From Corynebacterium breve (GTDB lineage Bacteria > Actinomycetota > Actinomycetes > Mycobacteriales > Mycobacteriaceae): a DNA stretch of 64,000 nucleotides. Position 1 is the stretch's first letter. Every line of letters starts with the position of its first letter. Shown here one piece after another: positions 1-9,152 of this stretch. Position numbers and translations under genes: made by a program. The stretch covers positions 1,178,001-1,242,000 of the forward strand of contig NZ_CP126969.1 in NCBI RefSeq assembly GCF_030252165.1, in the 5' to 3' direction. The notes below the pieces were generated by a model. That model saw nothing but the letters and a program-made list of their open reading frames with translations. It was not told where the DNA came from and ran no database searches.

Positions 1-888
1 CCAGCCGAGGACCGCATCGACCGACAGGCCGATAAATAATACTGCCAGGTAGTTGTTCGACAGAATGAAAAGCTTGAGCGGTTTCACGTTCTCACCAGCT
101 TTAACTCCGTTGTGCAGGCGTGTTGCCATCACAAGGAACACGAGGCCGGTACCCAGTGCCGCGACTAGGTAGATCCAGGAGGCAGCTGGGATAAGCAGGA
201 ACGAAGTCAAGACGGTCAGCCACGAATACAGCAGAATCTGCTGGGTGGTCTTCACCGGTGATGCAATAACCGGAAGCATAGGCACGCCGGCCTTGGCGTA
301 ATCGTCCCGGTACTTCATCGCAAGAGCCCACGTGTGCGGTGGCGTCCAGAAGAAGATGATCAAGAACAAAACTACAGCCTGCCACCACTGATCAGGCGAC
401 TCATCCTGGACGTTATCGCGGATTACTGCCCAACCAACCAAGACAGGCATGCATCCTGCTGCTCCGCCCCAGATAACGTTTTGCCACGTCCTCCGCTTGA
501 GCCATTTGGTGTAAACGTAGATATAGAACCAGTTGGTCAGCAGGATGAAGAAAGCCGCGAGCCACGAGTGACACAGCAGGCCTAGCCAAAGCACGCTGAT
601 TACTAATAGCACCCACGCGAAAATAGCTGCTTTTGCCTTGGTGATCTTATGTCGAACGAGTGGTCGCGCGCGGGTTCGGCCCATCTTCTGGTCGATGTCA
701 TAATCCGCAACCATATTAAAGGTATTGGCCGCGCCAGCACCCATCCAACCTCCGACGAGGGTGCCCAGAATGAGCAGCACGTCGATGTCTCCACGGTTTG
801 CCTGCAGCATGGCCGGGATAGCGGCTACTAAAAGGAGTTCAATGACCCTTGGTTTCGTCAGCGCGAAATAGGCCTTGATTGTCTCCAA
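1..888 (-). CDS. ctaB: Protoheme IX farnesyltransferase (heme O synthase), 3' end outside window
   Basis: CtaB transfers a farnesyl group to protoheme to make heme O for cytochrome oxidase; it is an integral membrane UbiA-family prenyltransferase. Translating the minus strand from a TTG at 888 gives 296 codons without a stop up to the window edge. The protein opens with [18 protein letters not shown] (residues 11-28). The prenyl-diphosphate-binding motif [16 protein letters not shown] is at about 62-77, and a second aspartate-containing loop ([14 protein letters not shown]) follows later. Several long hydrophobic segments fit a polytopic protein. The TTG start is supported by an AGGAG Shine-Dalgarno 8 bases upstream, and no in-frame ATG lies above it. 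Only the last few residues are expected to be missing. It diverges from tkt, the usual corynebacterial arrangement. Confidence 0.93.
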   Translation of the reverse strand, partial: METIKAYFALTKPRVIELLLVAAIPAMLQANRGDIDVLLILGTLVGGWMGAGAANTFNMVADYDIDQKMGRTRARPLVRHKITKAKAAIFAWVLLVISVLWLGLLCHSWLAAFFILLTNWFYIYVYTKWLKRRTWQNVIWGGAAGCMPVLVGWAVIRDNVQDESPDQWWQAVVLFLIIFFWTPPHTWALAMKYRDDYAKAGVPMLPVIASPVKTTQQILLYSWLTVLTSFLLIPAASWIYLVAALGTGLVFLVMATRLHNGVKAGENVKPLKLFILSNNYLAVLFIGLSVDAVLGW

Positions 889-1257
889 AGAATAACTCCT
901 CTTACCTCGTTCTACGCCCAGAACCTCTCGAGCGCGGGGTCCACGTTGCGGACACATCTACAGACTTAGTCGGACAAAACAGAAAGAAAGTTCCCTCACG
1001 CCAAAATCTGTGCAATCTCCTGCACGATCGTACCCGTACCTACTAACACGCCCCTAATCCCACCCCGGTGTTCTGGCAGTTTCTCTTGGCATTCGAGTTC
1101 CAGAGAACTATTTATCAGATATGACCATTTCGACGACAAAAATCACTAAGCTAGGTACTGACGTGATCTAATACATTCTCCCGTCCCCTGCTTGCTGTAG
1201 ATTACAGCCGGTAGGAACAAGGATTTCTAGCTACCCAACGTACAAAGTGAGGAAATT
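889..1257. promoter_or_regulatory. Divergent ctaB/tkt intergenic region
   Basis: This 369-base stretch separates two divergently transcribed genes and must hold both promoters. No ORF was recognised in it. A 16-base palindrome GTGCA-N6-TGCAC lies at 1010-1025. TANNNT-type -10 candidates occur near the tkt side (TAATAC about 1169, TAGATT about 1198) and a GATAAA-type one on the minus strand near 1115, but none pairs with a clear -35 box. The tkt ribosome-binding site GTGAGGA at about 1247-1253 is clear. Confidence 0.5.
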
Positions 1258-3369
1258 GTGACTCTGTCCCCCGAACTTCAAGCAATGACTGAACGTCGCT
1301 ACCCAGAAGACTGGTCGGAGAAGGATACTCGAGCAATCGACACCGCCCGCATCCTGGCGGCAGACGCCGTTCAGAACGTTGGTTCCGGTCACCCTGGTAC
1401 AGCAATGTCATTGGCACCACTGGCTTACACCCTGTACCAGAAGATCATGGACATTGACCCAAACGATAAGGATTGGGTAGGTCGCGACCGGTTCGTTTTG
1501 TCCAACGGTCACTCTTCCTTGACTCAGTACGTCCAGCTATACCTTGGCGGCCTCGGCCTAGAGATGGAAGACCTCAAAGCGCTTCGCACCTGGGGTGCCA
1601 AGACCCCCGGCCACCCTGAGTACAACCACACGGACCACGTAGAGATCACCACCGGTCCGCTCGGCCAGGGCCTTGCTTCCGCTGTCGGTATGGCGATGGC
1701 CGCTCGTCGTGAGCGCGGCTTGTTCGATCCCGAGGCGGCAGCTGGCGAGTCACCTTTTGACCACTTTATCTATGTCATCGCTGGCGACGGATGTCTCCAG
1801 GAAGGCATCACCTCGGAAGCTTCCTCCCTCGCAGGCACCCAGCAGCTGGGCAATTTGATCCTTTTCTGGGATGACAACCGCATCTCGATCGAAGACGACA
1901 CCCAGATCGCTTTCACCGAGGACGTCATGAAGCGCTACGAGGCCTATGGCTGGCAGACCCTCGAGGTCGGTTCAGGTGAAGATGTCGCAGGAATTCTTGA
2001 GGCCGTCGAAGAAGCCAAGAAGGACACTGCACGTCCAACTATCATTCGTCTGAAGACGGTCATTGGCTACCCAGCTCCCACCATGATGAACACCGGCGCA
2101 GTGCACGGTGCAGCACTTGGCGACGAAGAGGTTGCTGCGACCAAGAAGGCCCTCGGTTTCGACGAAGCTGTGTCCTTTCCTGAAGACGAAGACATCCTGG
2201 CCCATACCCGTGAGCTTCGCACCCGCGGTGCGGACAAGCACGCCGAGTGGCAGAAGAAGTTTGACGCGTGGGCAGCAGCTAACCCAGAGAAGAAGGAGCT
2301 TTTCGATCGCCTTCAGGCGGGCGAGCTCCCCGCTGACTGGGCAGCAAACTTCCCAACTTGGGAGCCAGACGCAAAGGGTCTAGCGACCCGTAAGGCTTCC
2401 GAGGCAGTTCTGCAAGAAATGGGCAAGGTGCTTCCTGAGCTGTGGGGCGGCTCTGCAGACCTCGCAGGCTCCAACAACACATTGCTCAAGGGCGAGCCTT
2501 CCTTTGGGCCACAGTCCATCTCCACTGAGATGTTTTCCGCAGAGCCGTACGGACGCAACCTGCACTTCGGTATTCGCGAGCACGCCATGGGCGCAATCAT
2601 GAACGGCATCGCTTTGCACGGCCCAACCCGTGTTTACGGCGGTACCTTCCTCATCTTCTCCGAGTACCTTTACCCTGCGATCCGCGTGGGCGCGCTTTCT
2701 GGCATCGACAACTACTACGTCTTTACTCACGACTCCATTGGACTGGGCGAAGATGGCCCAACTCACCAGCCAGTAGAAACCCTCGCTGCCCTGCGCGCAA
2801 TTCCTGGCCTGACCGTTCTGCGCCCAGCCGATGCCAACGAGACCTCGGCGGCATGGAAGGCTGCGGTCGAAGGCGCTCGTCGCCCGAAGGCATTGGCACT
2901 TTCCCGCCAAAACCTCCCAGTCCTTGAAGGAACCAAGGAAAAGGCGTTTGACGGAGTACCGCGCGGTGCTTACATTTTGGTCGAGGCATCCAAGGAAACC
3001 CCGGACGTCATCTTGATGGCATCAGGTTCTGAGGTACAGCTTGCGGTGGAGGCAGCAAAGGTTCTCGAAGGAGAAGGCACCGCGACCCGCGTAGTCTCCG
3101 TCCCATCCATCGACCTGTTCCTAGAGCAGGATGACGCATACCGCAACGAAATCCTTCCTCCAGAGGTTGGTGCCCGTGTCTCCGTCGAGGCTGCAGTGGC
3201 CATGCCTTGGCACCAGTTCACCGGAACCTTCGGCCGCAACGTTTCTCTCGAGCACTTCGGTGCGTCGGCTGCCGGCGAAGAACTGTTCGAACGCTTTGGA
3301 TTCACCGTTGACGCGGTCGTCGATGCAGCGAAGGAATCTGTCGCCGTTCTCCGCCACCACGTTCAGTAG
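1258..3369 (+). CDS. tkt: Transketolase
   Basis: This cytoplasmic thiamine-diphosphate enzyme moves two-carbon units between sugar phosphates in the non-oxidative pentose-phosphate pathway. The 703-residue length is normal. Visible family marks are GSGHPGTAM (42-50), the thiamine-diphosphate/Mg motif starting GDGCLQEG (176-183) with the paired DDNR at 205-208, and HDSIGLGEDGPTHQPVE in the pyrimidine domain. The start is GTG, preceded by GTGAGGA, and the N-terminus (LSPELQAMT) resembles C. glutamicum Tkt. It is the first gene of the plus-strand tkt-tal-zwf-opcA-pgl operon; tal follows after 39 bases. In C. glutamicum these genes are co-transcribed. Confidence 0.97.
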   Translation: MTLSPELQAMTERRYPEDWSEKDTRAIDTARILAADAVQNVGSGHPGTAMSLAPLAYTLYQKIMDIDPNDKDWVGRDRFVLSNGHSSLTQYVQLYLGGLGLEMEDLKALRTWGAKTPGHPEYNHTDHVEITTGPLGQGLASAVGMAMAARRERGLFDPEAAAGESPFDHFIYVIAGDGCLQEGITSEASSLAGTQQLGNLILFWDDNRISIEDDTQIAFTEDVMKRYEAYGWQTLEVGSGEDVAGILEAVEEAKKDTARPTIIRLKTVIGYPAPTMMNTGAVHGAALGDEEVAATKKALGFDEAVSFPEDEDILAHTRELRTRGADKHAEWQKKFDAWAAANPEKKELFDRLQAGELPADWAANFPTWEPDAKGLATRKASEAVLQEMGKVLPELWGGSADLAGSNNTLLKGEPSFGPQSISTEMFSAEPYGRNLHFGIREHAMGAIMNGIALHGPTRVYGGTFLIFSEYLYPAIRVGALSGIDNYYVFTHDSIGLGEDGPTHQPVETLAALRAIPGLTVLRPADANETSAAWKAAVEGARRPKALALSRQNLPVLEGTKEKAFDGVPRGAYILVEASKETPDVILMASGSEVQLAVEAAKVLEGEGTATRVVSVPSIDLFLEQDDAYRNEILPPEVGARVSVEAAVAMPWHQFTGTFGRNVSLEHFGASAAGEELFERFGFTVDAVVDAAKESVAVLRHHVQ

Positions 3370-3408
3370 TACTACGCCCCCACCAGTTCGTTTTGAAAGG
3401 AAGATTCT

Positions 3409-4488
3409 ATGACCACTATCGATGATCTTGCTACACTGGGTACCTCCACTTGGCTGGATGACCTGTCCCGCGAACGCATTACTTCCGGCAACCTCGCCGA
3501 GGTGAAGAAGGAAAAGTCCATCGTTGGCGTAACCACCAACCCTGCGATTTTCTCCTCTGCCATGACCAAGGGCAACGCTTACGACGAGCAGATCGAAGAG
3601 CTCAAGGTAGGCGGCTCATCCGTAGACGAGGCCGTCTACGCGATGTCGATCAAGGACGTCCAGGACGCCTGCGACTTGTTCCTCGACGTCTACGAGTCAA
3701 CCGGCGGTAAAGACGGCCGCGTTTCCATCGAGGTTGACCCACGTATTTCCGCAGATCACGCGGCGACAATTGCCCAGGCACGTGAACTGTGGGAGAAGGT
3801 TGACCGTCCGAATGTGATGATCAAGATTCCAGCTACCGACGAGTCTCTTCCTGCCATTGCTGACGCATTGGCAGAGGGAATTTCCGTGAACGTCACCCTG
3901 ATCTTCTCCGTCGACCGCTACAAGCAGGTCATCGACGCATACAAAGAAGGCATCCAGCGCGCCTATGACGCAGGCATCGACGTTTCTAACATTCACTCCG
4001 TGGCATCCTTCTTCGTATCGCGAATGGACACCGAGGTGGACAACCGCTTGGATGCGATTGGTACCGAAGAAGCTAAAGCGCTCAAAGGCAAGGCAGGCAT
4101 CGCTAACGCACAGCTTGCTTACCAGCTGTTTCTTAAGGAATTCGCCGCCGAGCTTCCAACGGGTGCGAATAAGCAGCGTCCACTCTGGGCATCGACCGGC
4201 GTGAAGAACCCCGAGTACCCAGCGGCAATGTACGTTACTGAACTCGCAGGCCCAGAAACCGTTAACACCATGCCCGAGAACACCATCAACGCTGCGATCG
4301 CGGACGGTGGTCTCCACGGCGATACTTTGACCCACGCTGGCGCTGAGGCGCAGCAGGTGTTCGACCAGCTTGAGCAAGTCGGCATCGATCTTGAAGACGT
4401 GGTAAAGGTTCTCGAACGTGAAGGCGTGGAAAAGTTCGTTTCTTCGTGGCAGGATCTCCTTGATTCGATGGAGACTCGCCTGAAGTAA
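3409..4488 (+). CDS. tal: Transaldolase
   Basis: Transaldolase moves a dihydroxyacetone unit between sedoheptulose-7-phosphate and glyceraldehyde-3-phosphate through a Schiff base. The 359-residue protein carries GVTTNPAIF at 40-48 and the catalytic lysine in NVMIKIPATDE (Lys139). It starts at ATG after a strong GAAAGGAAGA ribosome-binding site. Length and N-terminal TIDDLATLGTSTWLDDLSRE match the actinobacterial TalB-like family. It lies between tkt and zwf. The 111 bases from its stop to the zwf start hold a strong hairpin that may reduce read-through into zwf. Confidence 0.97.
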   Translation: MTTIDDLATLGTSTWLDDLSRERITSGNLAEVKKEKSIVGVTTNPAIFSSAMTKGNAYDEQIEELKVGGSSVDEAVYAMSIKDVQDACDLFLDVYESTGGKDGRVSIEVDPRISADHAATIAQARELWEKVDRPNVMIKIPATDESLPAIADALAEGISVNVTLIFSVDRYKQVIDAYKEGIQRAYDAGIDVSNIHSVASFFVSRMDTEVDNRLDAIGTEEAKALKGKAGIANAQLAYQLFLKEFAAELPTGANKQRPLWASTGVKNPEYPAAMYVTELAGPETVNTMPENTINAAIADGGLHGDTLTHAGAEAQQVFDQLEQVGIDLEDVVKVLEREGVEKFVSSWQDLLDSMETRLK

Positions 4489-4518
4489 ACCGCCCTGCGG
4501 ATTGAATTACGCCCCATT

Positions 4519-4551
4519 CCCGGTTCCCGACTACATTAGTCGGTAGCCGGG
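4519..4551 (+). terminator. Strong hairpin between tal and zwf
   Basis: Arms 4519-4533 and 4537-4551 pair over 15 positions with one mismatch and one G-T wobble around a 3-base loop (CAT). The inner CCGACTA/TAGTCGG is perfect. A T-rich stretch (TATTTTTGT, 4558-4566) begins about six bases after the stem, so it could be a partial terminator or an RNA-processing/stability element inside the operon. Whether transcription stops here cannot be told from sequence. Confidence 0.55.
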
Positions 4552-4599
4552 ATATTGGTATTTTTGTCTCTACATAGTTCTAAGCGAAAGGTGTTTTCA

Positions 4600-6138
4600 G
4601 TGAAAAGCAGCGAAACTGCATGGGTAAACCCACTCCGGGCACCCGAAGATAAACGCCTTCCGCGCATAGCTGGACCATCAGGCATGGTGATCTTCGGAGT
4701 GACGGGCGATCTGGCGCGTCGCAAGCTCCTGCCAGCTGTCTATGACCTTGCCAACCGTGGCCTTCTACCTGCGGGCTTCACGCTCGTTGGATTTGGCCGT
4801 CGTGAGTGGTCGAAGCAGGACTTTGAAGACTACGTACGCCAAGCCGTTGAGTCAGGGGCGCGCACCAAAATTCGCGAACACGTCTGGGAACGCCTAGCGG
4901 AAGGTATGCACTTTGTGTCCGGTGCGTTCAACGATGACGAAGCTTTTGATAATCTCGCTGCAACACTGGGCCACATGGACGCTACGCGGGGTACGGCAGG
5001 CAACTGGGCGTTTTACCTTTCTGTTCCGCCTGCCTTCTTCTCAGACGTGGTGCATCAGCTCGATCGCACGGGCATGGCTCAGGGTGCCGACAACCAGTGG
5101 CGCCGCGTGATCATTGAAAAACCTTTTGGCGATGATCTCGAATCCGCCCAAGACCTTAACGCCGTAGTCAATCATGTATTCCCCGAGAAGTCGGTGTTCC
5201 GCATCGACCACTACTTGGGTAAAGAAACAGTGCAGAATATTCTCGCTCTGCGTTTTGCTAATCAGCTCTTCGAGCCACTGTGGAACTCGCACTATATTGA
5301 CCATGTTCAAATCACCATGGCTGAAGACATCGGCCTTGGCGGACGCGCGGGCTATTACGACGGCATCGGCGCAGCCCGCGATGTTATCCAGAATCACTTG
5401 ATTCAACTGCTCGCGCTGGTGGCCATGGAAGAACCTACAAGTTTCTCACCGCGTGCCCTGCGCGCTGAGAAGCTCAAAATCCTGCGCGCCACCACCCCAG
5501 TGGAGCCATTTAGCGAGACCACGGCACGTGGACAGTACACGGCGGGGTGGCAAGGATCCGAGAAGGTCGTGGGACTTCGCGAGGAAGAGGGGTTCGATCC
5601 GAACTCCACAACCGAAACCTACGCAGCTTGTACGCTGCAGATCAACTCACGTCGTTGGGCCGGTGTTCCCTTCTACCTGCGCACAGGAAAGCGACTCGGC
5701 CGTCGCGTGACGGAGATTGCCCTCGTTTTCAAAGAAGCACCTCATCAACCATTTAGCGATTCCCAGGCGGCGTTCTTGGGCGCCAACGCGGTTGTCATCC
5801 GTGTTCAGCCTGACGAGGGTGTTCTCATGCGATTCGGTTCTAAGGTCCCGGGATCGACGATGGAAGTCCGCGACGTGAACATGGACTTCTCCTACTCCGA
5901 GGCATTCACAGAGGAAAGTCCCGAAGCCTACGAGCGCCTCATCCTCGATGCCCTATTGGAAAACTCCAGCCTCTTTCCCACCAACGAGGAAGTCGAGCGC
6001 AGCTGGGAAATCCTTGATCCAATCATTGAGTACTGGGCAGATAGCGGTCGCCCCGATGAGTACGAGGCGGGAACCTGGGGTCCTCAGTCCGCTGACGATA
6101 TGATGTCCGCCCACGGAAGAACTTGGCGACGTCCTTAA
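4600..6138 (+). CDS. zwf: Glucose-6-phosphate 1-dehydrogenase
   Basis: Zwf oxidises glucose-6-phosphate to 6-phosphogluconolactone, making NADPH at the entry to the oxidative pentose-phosphate pathway. From the GTG at 4600 the protein is 512 residues. The nucleotide-binding motif GVTGDLA is at 33-39, EKPFG at 173-177, and the substrate-binding and catalytic RIDHYLGKE at 201-209. The GTG is preferred because a GAAAGG ribosome-binding site lies about 8 bases upstream and the N-terminus (SSETAWVNPLRAP) lines up with C. glutamicum Zwf. The frame is open back to a TTG at 4555, but that start sits directly after a hairpin and lacks a ribosome-binding site. opcA, whose product aids this enzyme, follows. 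Confidence 0.96.
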   Translation: MKSSETAWVNPLRAPEDKRLPRIAGPSGMVIFGVTGDLARRKLLPAVYDLANRGLLPAGFTLVGFGRREWSKQDFEDYVRQAVESGARTKIREHVWERLAEGMHFVSGAFNDDEAFDNLAATLGHMDATRGTAGNWAFYLSVPPAFFSDVVHQLDRTGMAQGADNQWRRVIIEKPFGDDLESAQDLNAVVNHVFPEKSVFRIDHYLGKETVQNILALRFANQLFEPLWNSHYIDHVQITMAEDIGLGGRAGYYDGIGAARDVIQNHLIQLLALVAMEEPTSFSPRALRAEKLKILRATTPVEPFSETTARGQYTAGWQGSEKVVGLREEEGFDPNSTTETYAACTLQINSRRWAGVPFYLRTGKRLGRRVTEIALVFKEAPHQPFSDSQAAFLGANAVVIRVQPDEGVLMRFGSKVPGSTMEVRDVNMDFSYSEAFTEESPEAYERLILDALLENSSLFPTNEEVERSWEILDPIIEYWADSGRPDEYEAGTWGPQSADDMMSAHGRTWRRP

Positions 6139-6179
6139 CGGACCAGCGAAATAAAGGTTGAAAGGATAATTCCAAGAAC

Positions 6180-7118
6180 ATGATTGTTTCTCTACCGGAC
6201 ACCAGCACCAGCAAAATCGCCAAGACACTTCTTCAGGCCCAAGAGCACTACTCACTAGCCACCGGACGTGTCCTCACCCTGATCGTCGTAGCGCATGAGG
6301 AAGACGACATTGACGGAATCCTCGACACCGTCCGCGATGCTTCGCACGAGCACCCCTCCCGCGTGCTCGTCTTAGTCAACGGTGGCCGCGACAAGCCGAA
6401 CCGTCTTGATGCCGAGGCGATCCTAGCCGCAGACGCCGGCGCCTCCGAAATGGTCTTTATGCACCTCTACGGCGAGCTGACTGAGCAGCTTGCATCTATC
6501 GTTACACCATTGCTTCTGCCGGATACTCCGATCGTCGCCTGGTGGCCAACTACCGCACCAGCGCGCCCCAGCGAACACCCTTTGGGCAAAATCGCCCAGC
6601 GACGCATCACTAATGCGCGCCACAACGTGTCAGGCAATTCCCTGCTGCGCTTGTCTAATGGGTATGCCCCAGGGGACTCCGACATGATGTGGTCTCGCAT
6701 CACCCTGTGGCGAGGCATCGTCGCCAGTGCTCTTGACCGCTATCCGCATGATGAGATTACCGCAGCCGAAATTTCGGGACCTGCTGATAATCCCAGTGTT
6801 GATATTGCCGCCGGATGGCTTTCCGACCGACTCCGTATCCGGGTCACTCGTCACACCACGCCACCGGAGTTGCAGCATTCTGATGAGGAGCTCTTCCCTA
6901 TCCGCTCGCTTACTCTCCATCGTGAGTCCGGCCCTGTGATCGTCGAGGTTCAAGACGAGCGCACCATGCGACTGTGCATTCCGCACCAGCCCGATGCCCT
7001 CGTTGCCGCGAATATGCGCACTGACGCTGACTGTCTATCTGAAGAGCTGCGCCACCTCGATCCGGATCTTGCCTATCAACGAGCCCTCGACGGGCTCACA
7101 CACGTCATGATTCACTAG
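6180..7118 (+). CDS. opcA: Glucose-6-phosphate dehydrogenase assembly/activator protein OpcA
   Basis: OpcA-family proteins are needed for full activity or assembly of glucose-6-phosphate dehydrogenase, as shown in cyanobacteria and used in C. glutamicum. The 312-residue protein begins MIVSLPDTSTSKIAKTLLQA and contains the family segment around PIVAWWPTTAPARPSEHPLG (about 118-137). No catalytic motif is seen. It lies 41 bases after zwf, with an AAAGGA ribosome-binding site rather far (about 12 bases) from the ATG, and 13 bases before pgl. This position between zwf and pgl supports the assignment. Confidence 0.95.
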   Translation: MIVSLPDTSTSKIAKTLLQAQEHYSLATGRVLTLIVVAHEEDDIDGILDTVRDASHEHPSRVLVLVNGGRDKPNRLDAEAILAADAGASEMVFMHLYGELTEQLASIVTPLLLPDTPIVAWWPTTAPARPSEHPLGKIAQRRITNARHNVSGNSLLRLSNGYAPGDSDMMWSRITLWRGIVASALDRYPHDEITAAEISGPADNPSVDIAAGWLSDRLRIRVTRHTTPPELQHSDEELFPIRSLTLHRESGPVIVEVQDERTMRLCIPHQPDALVAANMRTDADCLSEELRHLDPDLAYQRALDGLTHVMIH

Positions 7119-7131
7119 CAAAGGACTTCAT

Positions 7132-7857
7132 ATGGTTGTTGTTAAGAAAGTCGCTGATCTCGCAACGCTTGTCGACGATGCCGCCACCCGTTTCATTGAA
7201 GTTGTGGCACAAGCGCAGTCGTCGTCAAGCTCGGGTGTTCATGGCGACGGTCGTGCACGCGTGGTGCTGACTGGTGGGACTGCAGGTATCAAAGTGCTTG
7301 AACGCGTGGCCCAGCTATCAGGGATTGACTGGACAAAAGTCCATGTGTATTTCGGTGACGAACGCAACGTACCGGTAACACACGCGGACTCCAATGAAGG
7401 CCAAGCACGCGCGGCGCTGTTAGATAAGGTCGCAATCCCACAGGAGCATGTTCATGGCTATGGGCTCGGTAAGGTCGATTTAGACGACGCCGCTGCCGAC
7501 TATGAATCGGTATTGGCAAAGACTGCTCCTCAGGGTTTCGATCTGCATCTCTTAGGTATGGGGCACGAGGGGCATATCAACTCGCTTTTCCCACATACGG
7601 CCCACGTTGCTGAGACCGAGCGACTAGTGCTACCAGTAAAGGATTCCCCAAAGCCACCAGCGGAGCGAGTCACGTTGACTCTTCCGGCGGTGCGACGTGC
7701 GAACCGCGTCTGGCTGCTTGTCGATGGTGCTGAAAAAGCTGAAGCTACCGGCCACGTTGTACGTCGTAGCCAGGCGATCGATTGGCCCGCTGCTGGCGCG
7801 GAGGGCCGTGTGGAGACAGTGCTTTTCGTCTCTGAAACCGCCGCCACTGAGATTTAA
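7132..7857 (+). CDS. pgl: 6-phosphogluconolactonase
   Basis: Pgl (DevB) hydrolyses 6-phosphogluconolactone from Zwf to 6-phosphogluconate. The 241-residue protein has the family signatures LTGGTAG (46-52), FGDERNVP (74-81) and LGMGHEGHINSLFP (141-154). Its ATG is preceded by AAAGGACTTCAT, a good ribosome-binding site. A serine-rich stretch (about 30-34) is a species-variable loop. It is the last gene of the pentose-phosphate operon and is followed by a clear hairpin terminator, beyond which secG converges. Confidence 0.95.
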   Translation: MVVVKKVADLATLVDDAATRFIEVVAQAQSSSSSGVHGDGRARVVLTGGTAGIKVLERVAQLSGIDWTKVHVYFGDERNVPVTHADSNEGQARAALLDKVAIPQEHVHGYGLGKVDLDDAAADYESVLAKTAPQGFDLHLLGMGHEGHINSLFPHTAHVAETERLVLPVKDSPKPPAERVTLTLPAVRRANRVWLLVDGAEKAEATGHVVRRSQAIDWPAAGAEGRVETVLFVSETAATEI

Positions 7858-7865
7858 CAATGCAA

Positions 7866-7896
7866 AATGCCCCGCGGATTTGCTCCTCGGGGCATT
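7866..7896. terminator. Bidirectional terminator between pgl and secG
   Basis: AATGCCCCG at 7866-7874 pairs perfectly with CGGGGCATT at 7888-7896 (9 base pairs, 13-base loop). It is flanked by A residues on the left and TTATT on the right, so it can serve the plus-strand pgl operon and the opposing minus-strand secG. It lies 9 bases after the pgl stop. Confidence 0.85.
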
Positions 7897-7921
7897 ATTG
7901 CCTGAATCTGTTGACTGAATC

Positions 7922-8155
7922 TTAGGCGTATGCCTGAATCAGGTTGAGGCCGACGATGCAGATGATCCAGATGACGGCCATCAGGATCGTGATTCGGTCA
8001 AGGTTCTTTTCAACGAGAGTGGAACCGGACAGATTGGATTGCACGCCACCGCCAAACAAGCTAGACAGGCCACCACCTTTGCCCTTGTGGAGCAGCACGA
8101 ATACCGTCATTAAGATTGCGGCGATCACCAGGGTGATCTGCAGTGCCATAGTCAT
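7922..8155 (-). CDS. secG: Preprotein translocase subunit SecG
   Basis: SecG is the small accessory subunit of the SecYEG protein-export channel in the cytoplasmic membrane. The 77-residue protein has two hydrophobic segments (about 5-22 and 56-74) around the conserved linker LLHKGKGGGLSSLFGGG, the hallmark of actinobacterial SecG. Two ATGs lie close together (8155 and 8149). The first is chosen because the AGAGGA ribosome-binding site is about 10 bases away. It is the last gene downstream of gap-pgk-tpi. In C. glutamicum ppc lies between tpi and secG; here it does not. Confidence 0.95.
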   Translation of the reverse strand: MTMALQITLVIAAILMTVFVLLHKGKGGGLSSLFGGGVQSNLSGSTLVEKNLDRITILMAVIWIICIVGLNLIQAYA

Positions 8156-8250
8156 TGTGGTTTGATCCTCTTCTCATGTACAAACGAACTTTAGCCAGTT
8201 TACACTACCGAGAAGTCACGATGCTGATCAGGCGACAGTGTGGTGAAAAC

Positions 8251-8298
8251 ACTAAAGCCTCGGAGCCCTAGCATTCACGCGGGCCCCGAGGCTTTAGT
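8251..8298 (-). terminator. Terminator downstream of tpiA
   Basis: ACTAAAGCCTCGG (8251-8263) pairs with CCGAGGCTTTAGT (8286-8298), and GCCC (8265-8268) with GGGC (8281-8284), around one mismatch and a 12-base loop. That makes 17 base pairs. In the minus direction the stem leads into GTTTTC, fitting a rho-independent terminator for the gap-pgk-tpi operon. It stands where ppc would be expected. Confidence 0.88.
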
Positions 8299-8320
8299 CT
8301 GAGAAACTATGTGGAAAGCA

Positions 8321-9103
8321 CTAGTTGGTTGCGTTTGCGGCTGCAGCGCACAGCTTGGCAAACTCGTAGCCGTCGAGAGACGCGCCACCAACAAGGCCGC
8401 CGTCCACGTCTGGTTGGGAAATGATCTCGCCGATGGTGTCAGTCTTTACAGAACCGCCGTAAAGAATACGCATTCCTGCGGCAATCTCTGGGGTAGAGAT
8501 TTCCTGGATAAGTCCACGGATCGCAGCGTTGACTTCCTGAGCGTCAGAGGAGCTAGCAACCTTGCCAGTGCCGATAGCCCAAACAGGCTCATAGGCGATG
8601 ACTGTCTTTGCCAGCTCTTCGTTGGACAGACCAGCGAGTGACTGGCGAGTTTGCTCAACGACATAGTCAACGTGAGTGCCTGCCTCGCGAATCTCCAGCG
8701 GCTCACCGACACAGACGATTGGGCTCATGCCCCATTTCAGAGCAGCCTTAGCTTTAGCTGCGACCACCTCGTCGGACTCATTGTGGTACTGGCGACGCTC
8801 GGAGTGTCCCACGACAACCCAAGAACAGCCGAGCTTCGAAAGCATTTCACCAGAGACCTCACCGGTGTATGCGCCGGAGTCGTGCTGCGAAACGTCTTGC
8901 GCGCCGTAGGTGATCTGCAGGCTATCTCCTTCAACCAGCGTCTGTAGTGAACGCAGGTTGGTGAAGGAAACAGTGAGAGCAACATCGACCTTGTCGTAGT
9001 CTTCCTTCGGGAAAGAAAACGCAAGCTTCTGTGCATCAGCGATTGCCTGCAGGTGGTCGTGGTTCATCTTCCAGTTGCCGGCGATGAGTGGCTTACGCTC
9101 CAT
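8321..9103 (-). CDS. tpiA: Triose-phosphate isomerase
   Basis: TpiA interconverts dihydroxyacetone phosphate and glyceraldehyde-3-phosphate. From the ATG at 9103 it is 260 residues. Active-site residues are visible: Lys12 in GNWKMN, His100 in VVGHSERR and Glu172 in [12 protein letters not shown], plus the phosphate-binding YGGSVK loop near the C-terminus. This ATG is chosen over upstream in-frame codons because GAAAGGA lies 6 bases before it and the protein then starts at the family-typical position. It follows pgk by about 50 bases and ends before a strong terminator. Confidence 0.97.
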   Translation of the reverse strand: MERKPLIAGNWKMNHDHLQAIADAQKLAFSFPKEDYDKVDVALTVSFTNLRSLQTLVEGDSLQITYGAQDVSQHDSGAYTGEVSGEMLSKLGCSWVVVGHSERRQYHNESDEVVAAKAKAALKWGMSPIVCVGEPLEIREAGTHVDYVVEQTRQSLAGLSNEELAKTVIAYEPVWAIGTGKVASSSDAQEVNAAIRGLIQEISTPEIAAGMRILYGGSVKTDTIGEIISQPDVDGGLVGGASLDGYEFAKLCAAAANATN

Positions 9104-9152
9104 ATCGGGTCCTTTCGTAGAAACGTGGTTCAGATTCAATGGTTGGCAAGAA

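Noticed and set aside
3697-4377. 226-codon minus-strand open frame opposite tal
   Set aside because: Shadow frame with no domain or signal.
4555-4599. TTG start giving a 527-residue Zwf
   Set aside because: It follows a hairpin directly and has no ribosome-binding site; the GTG at 4600 fits homologues.
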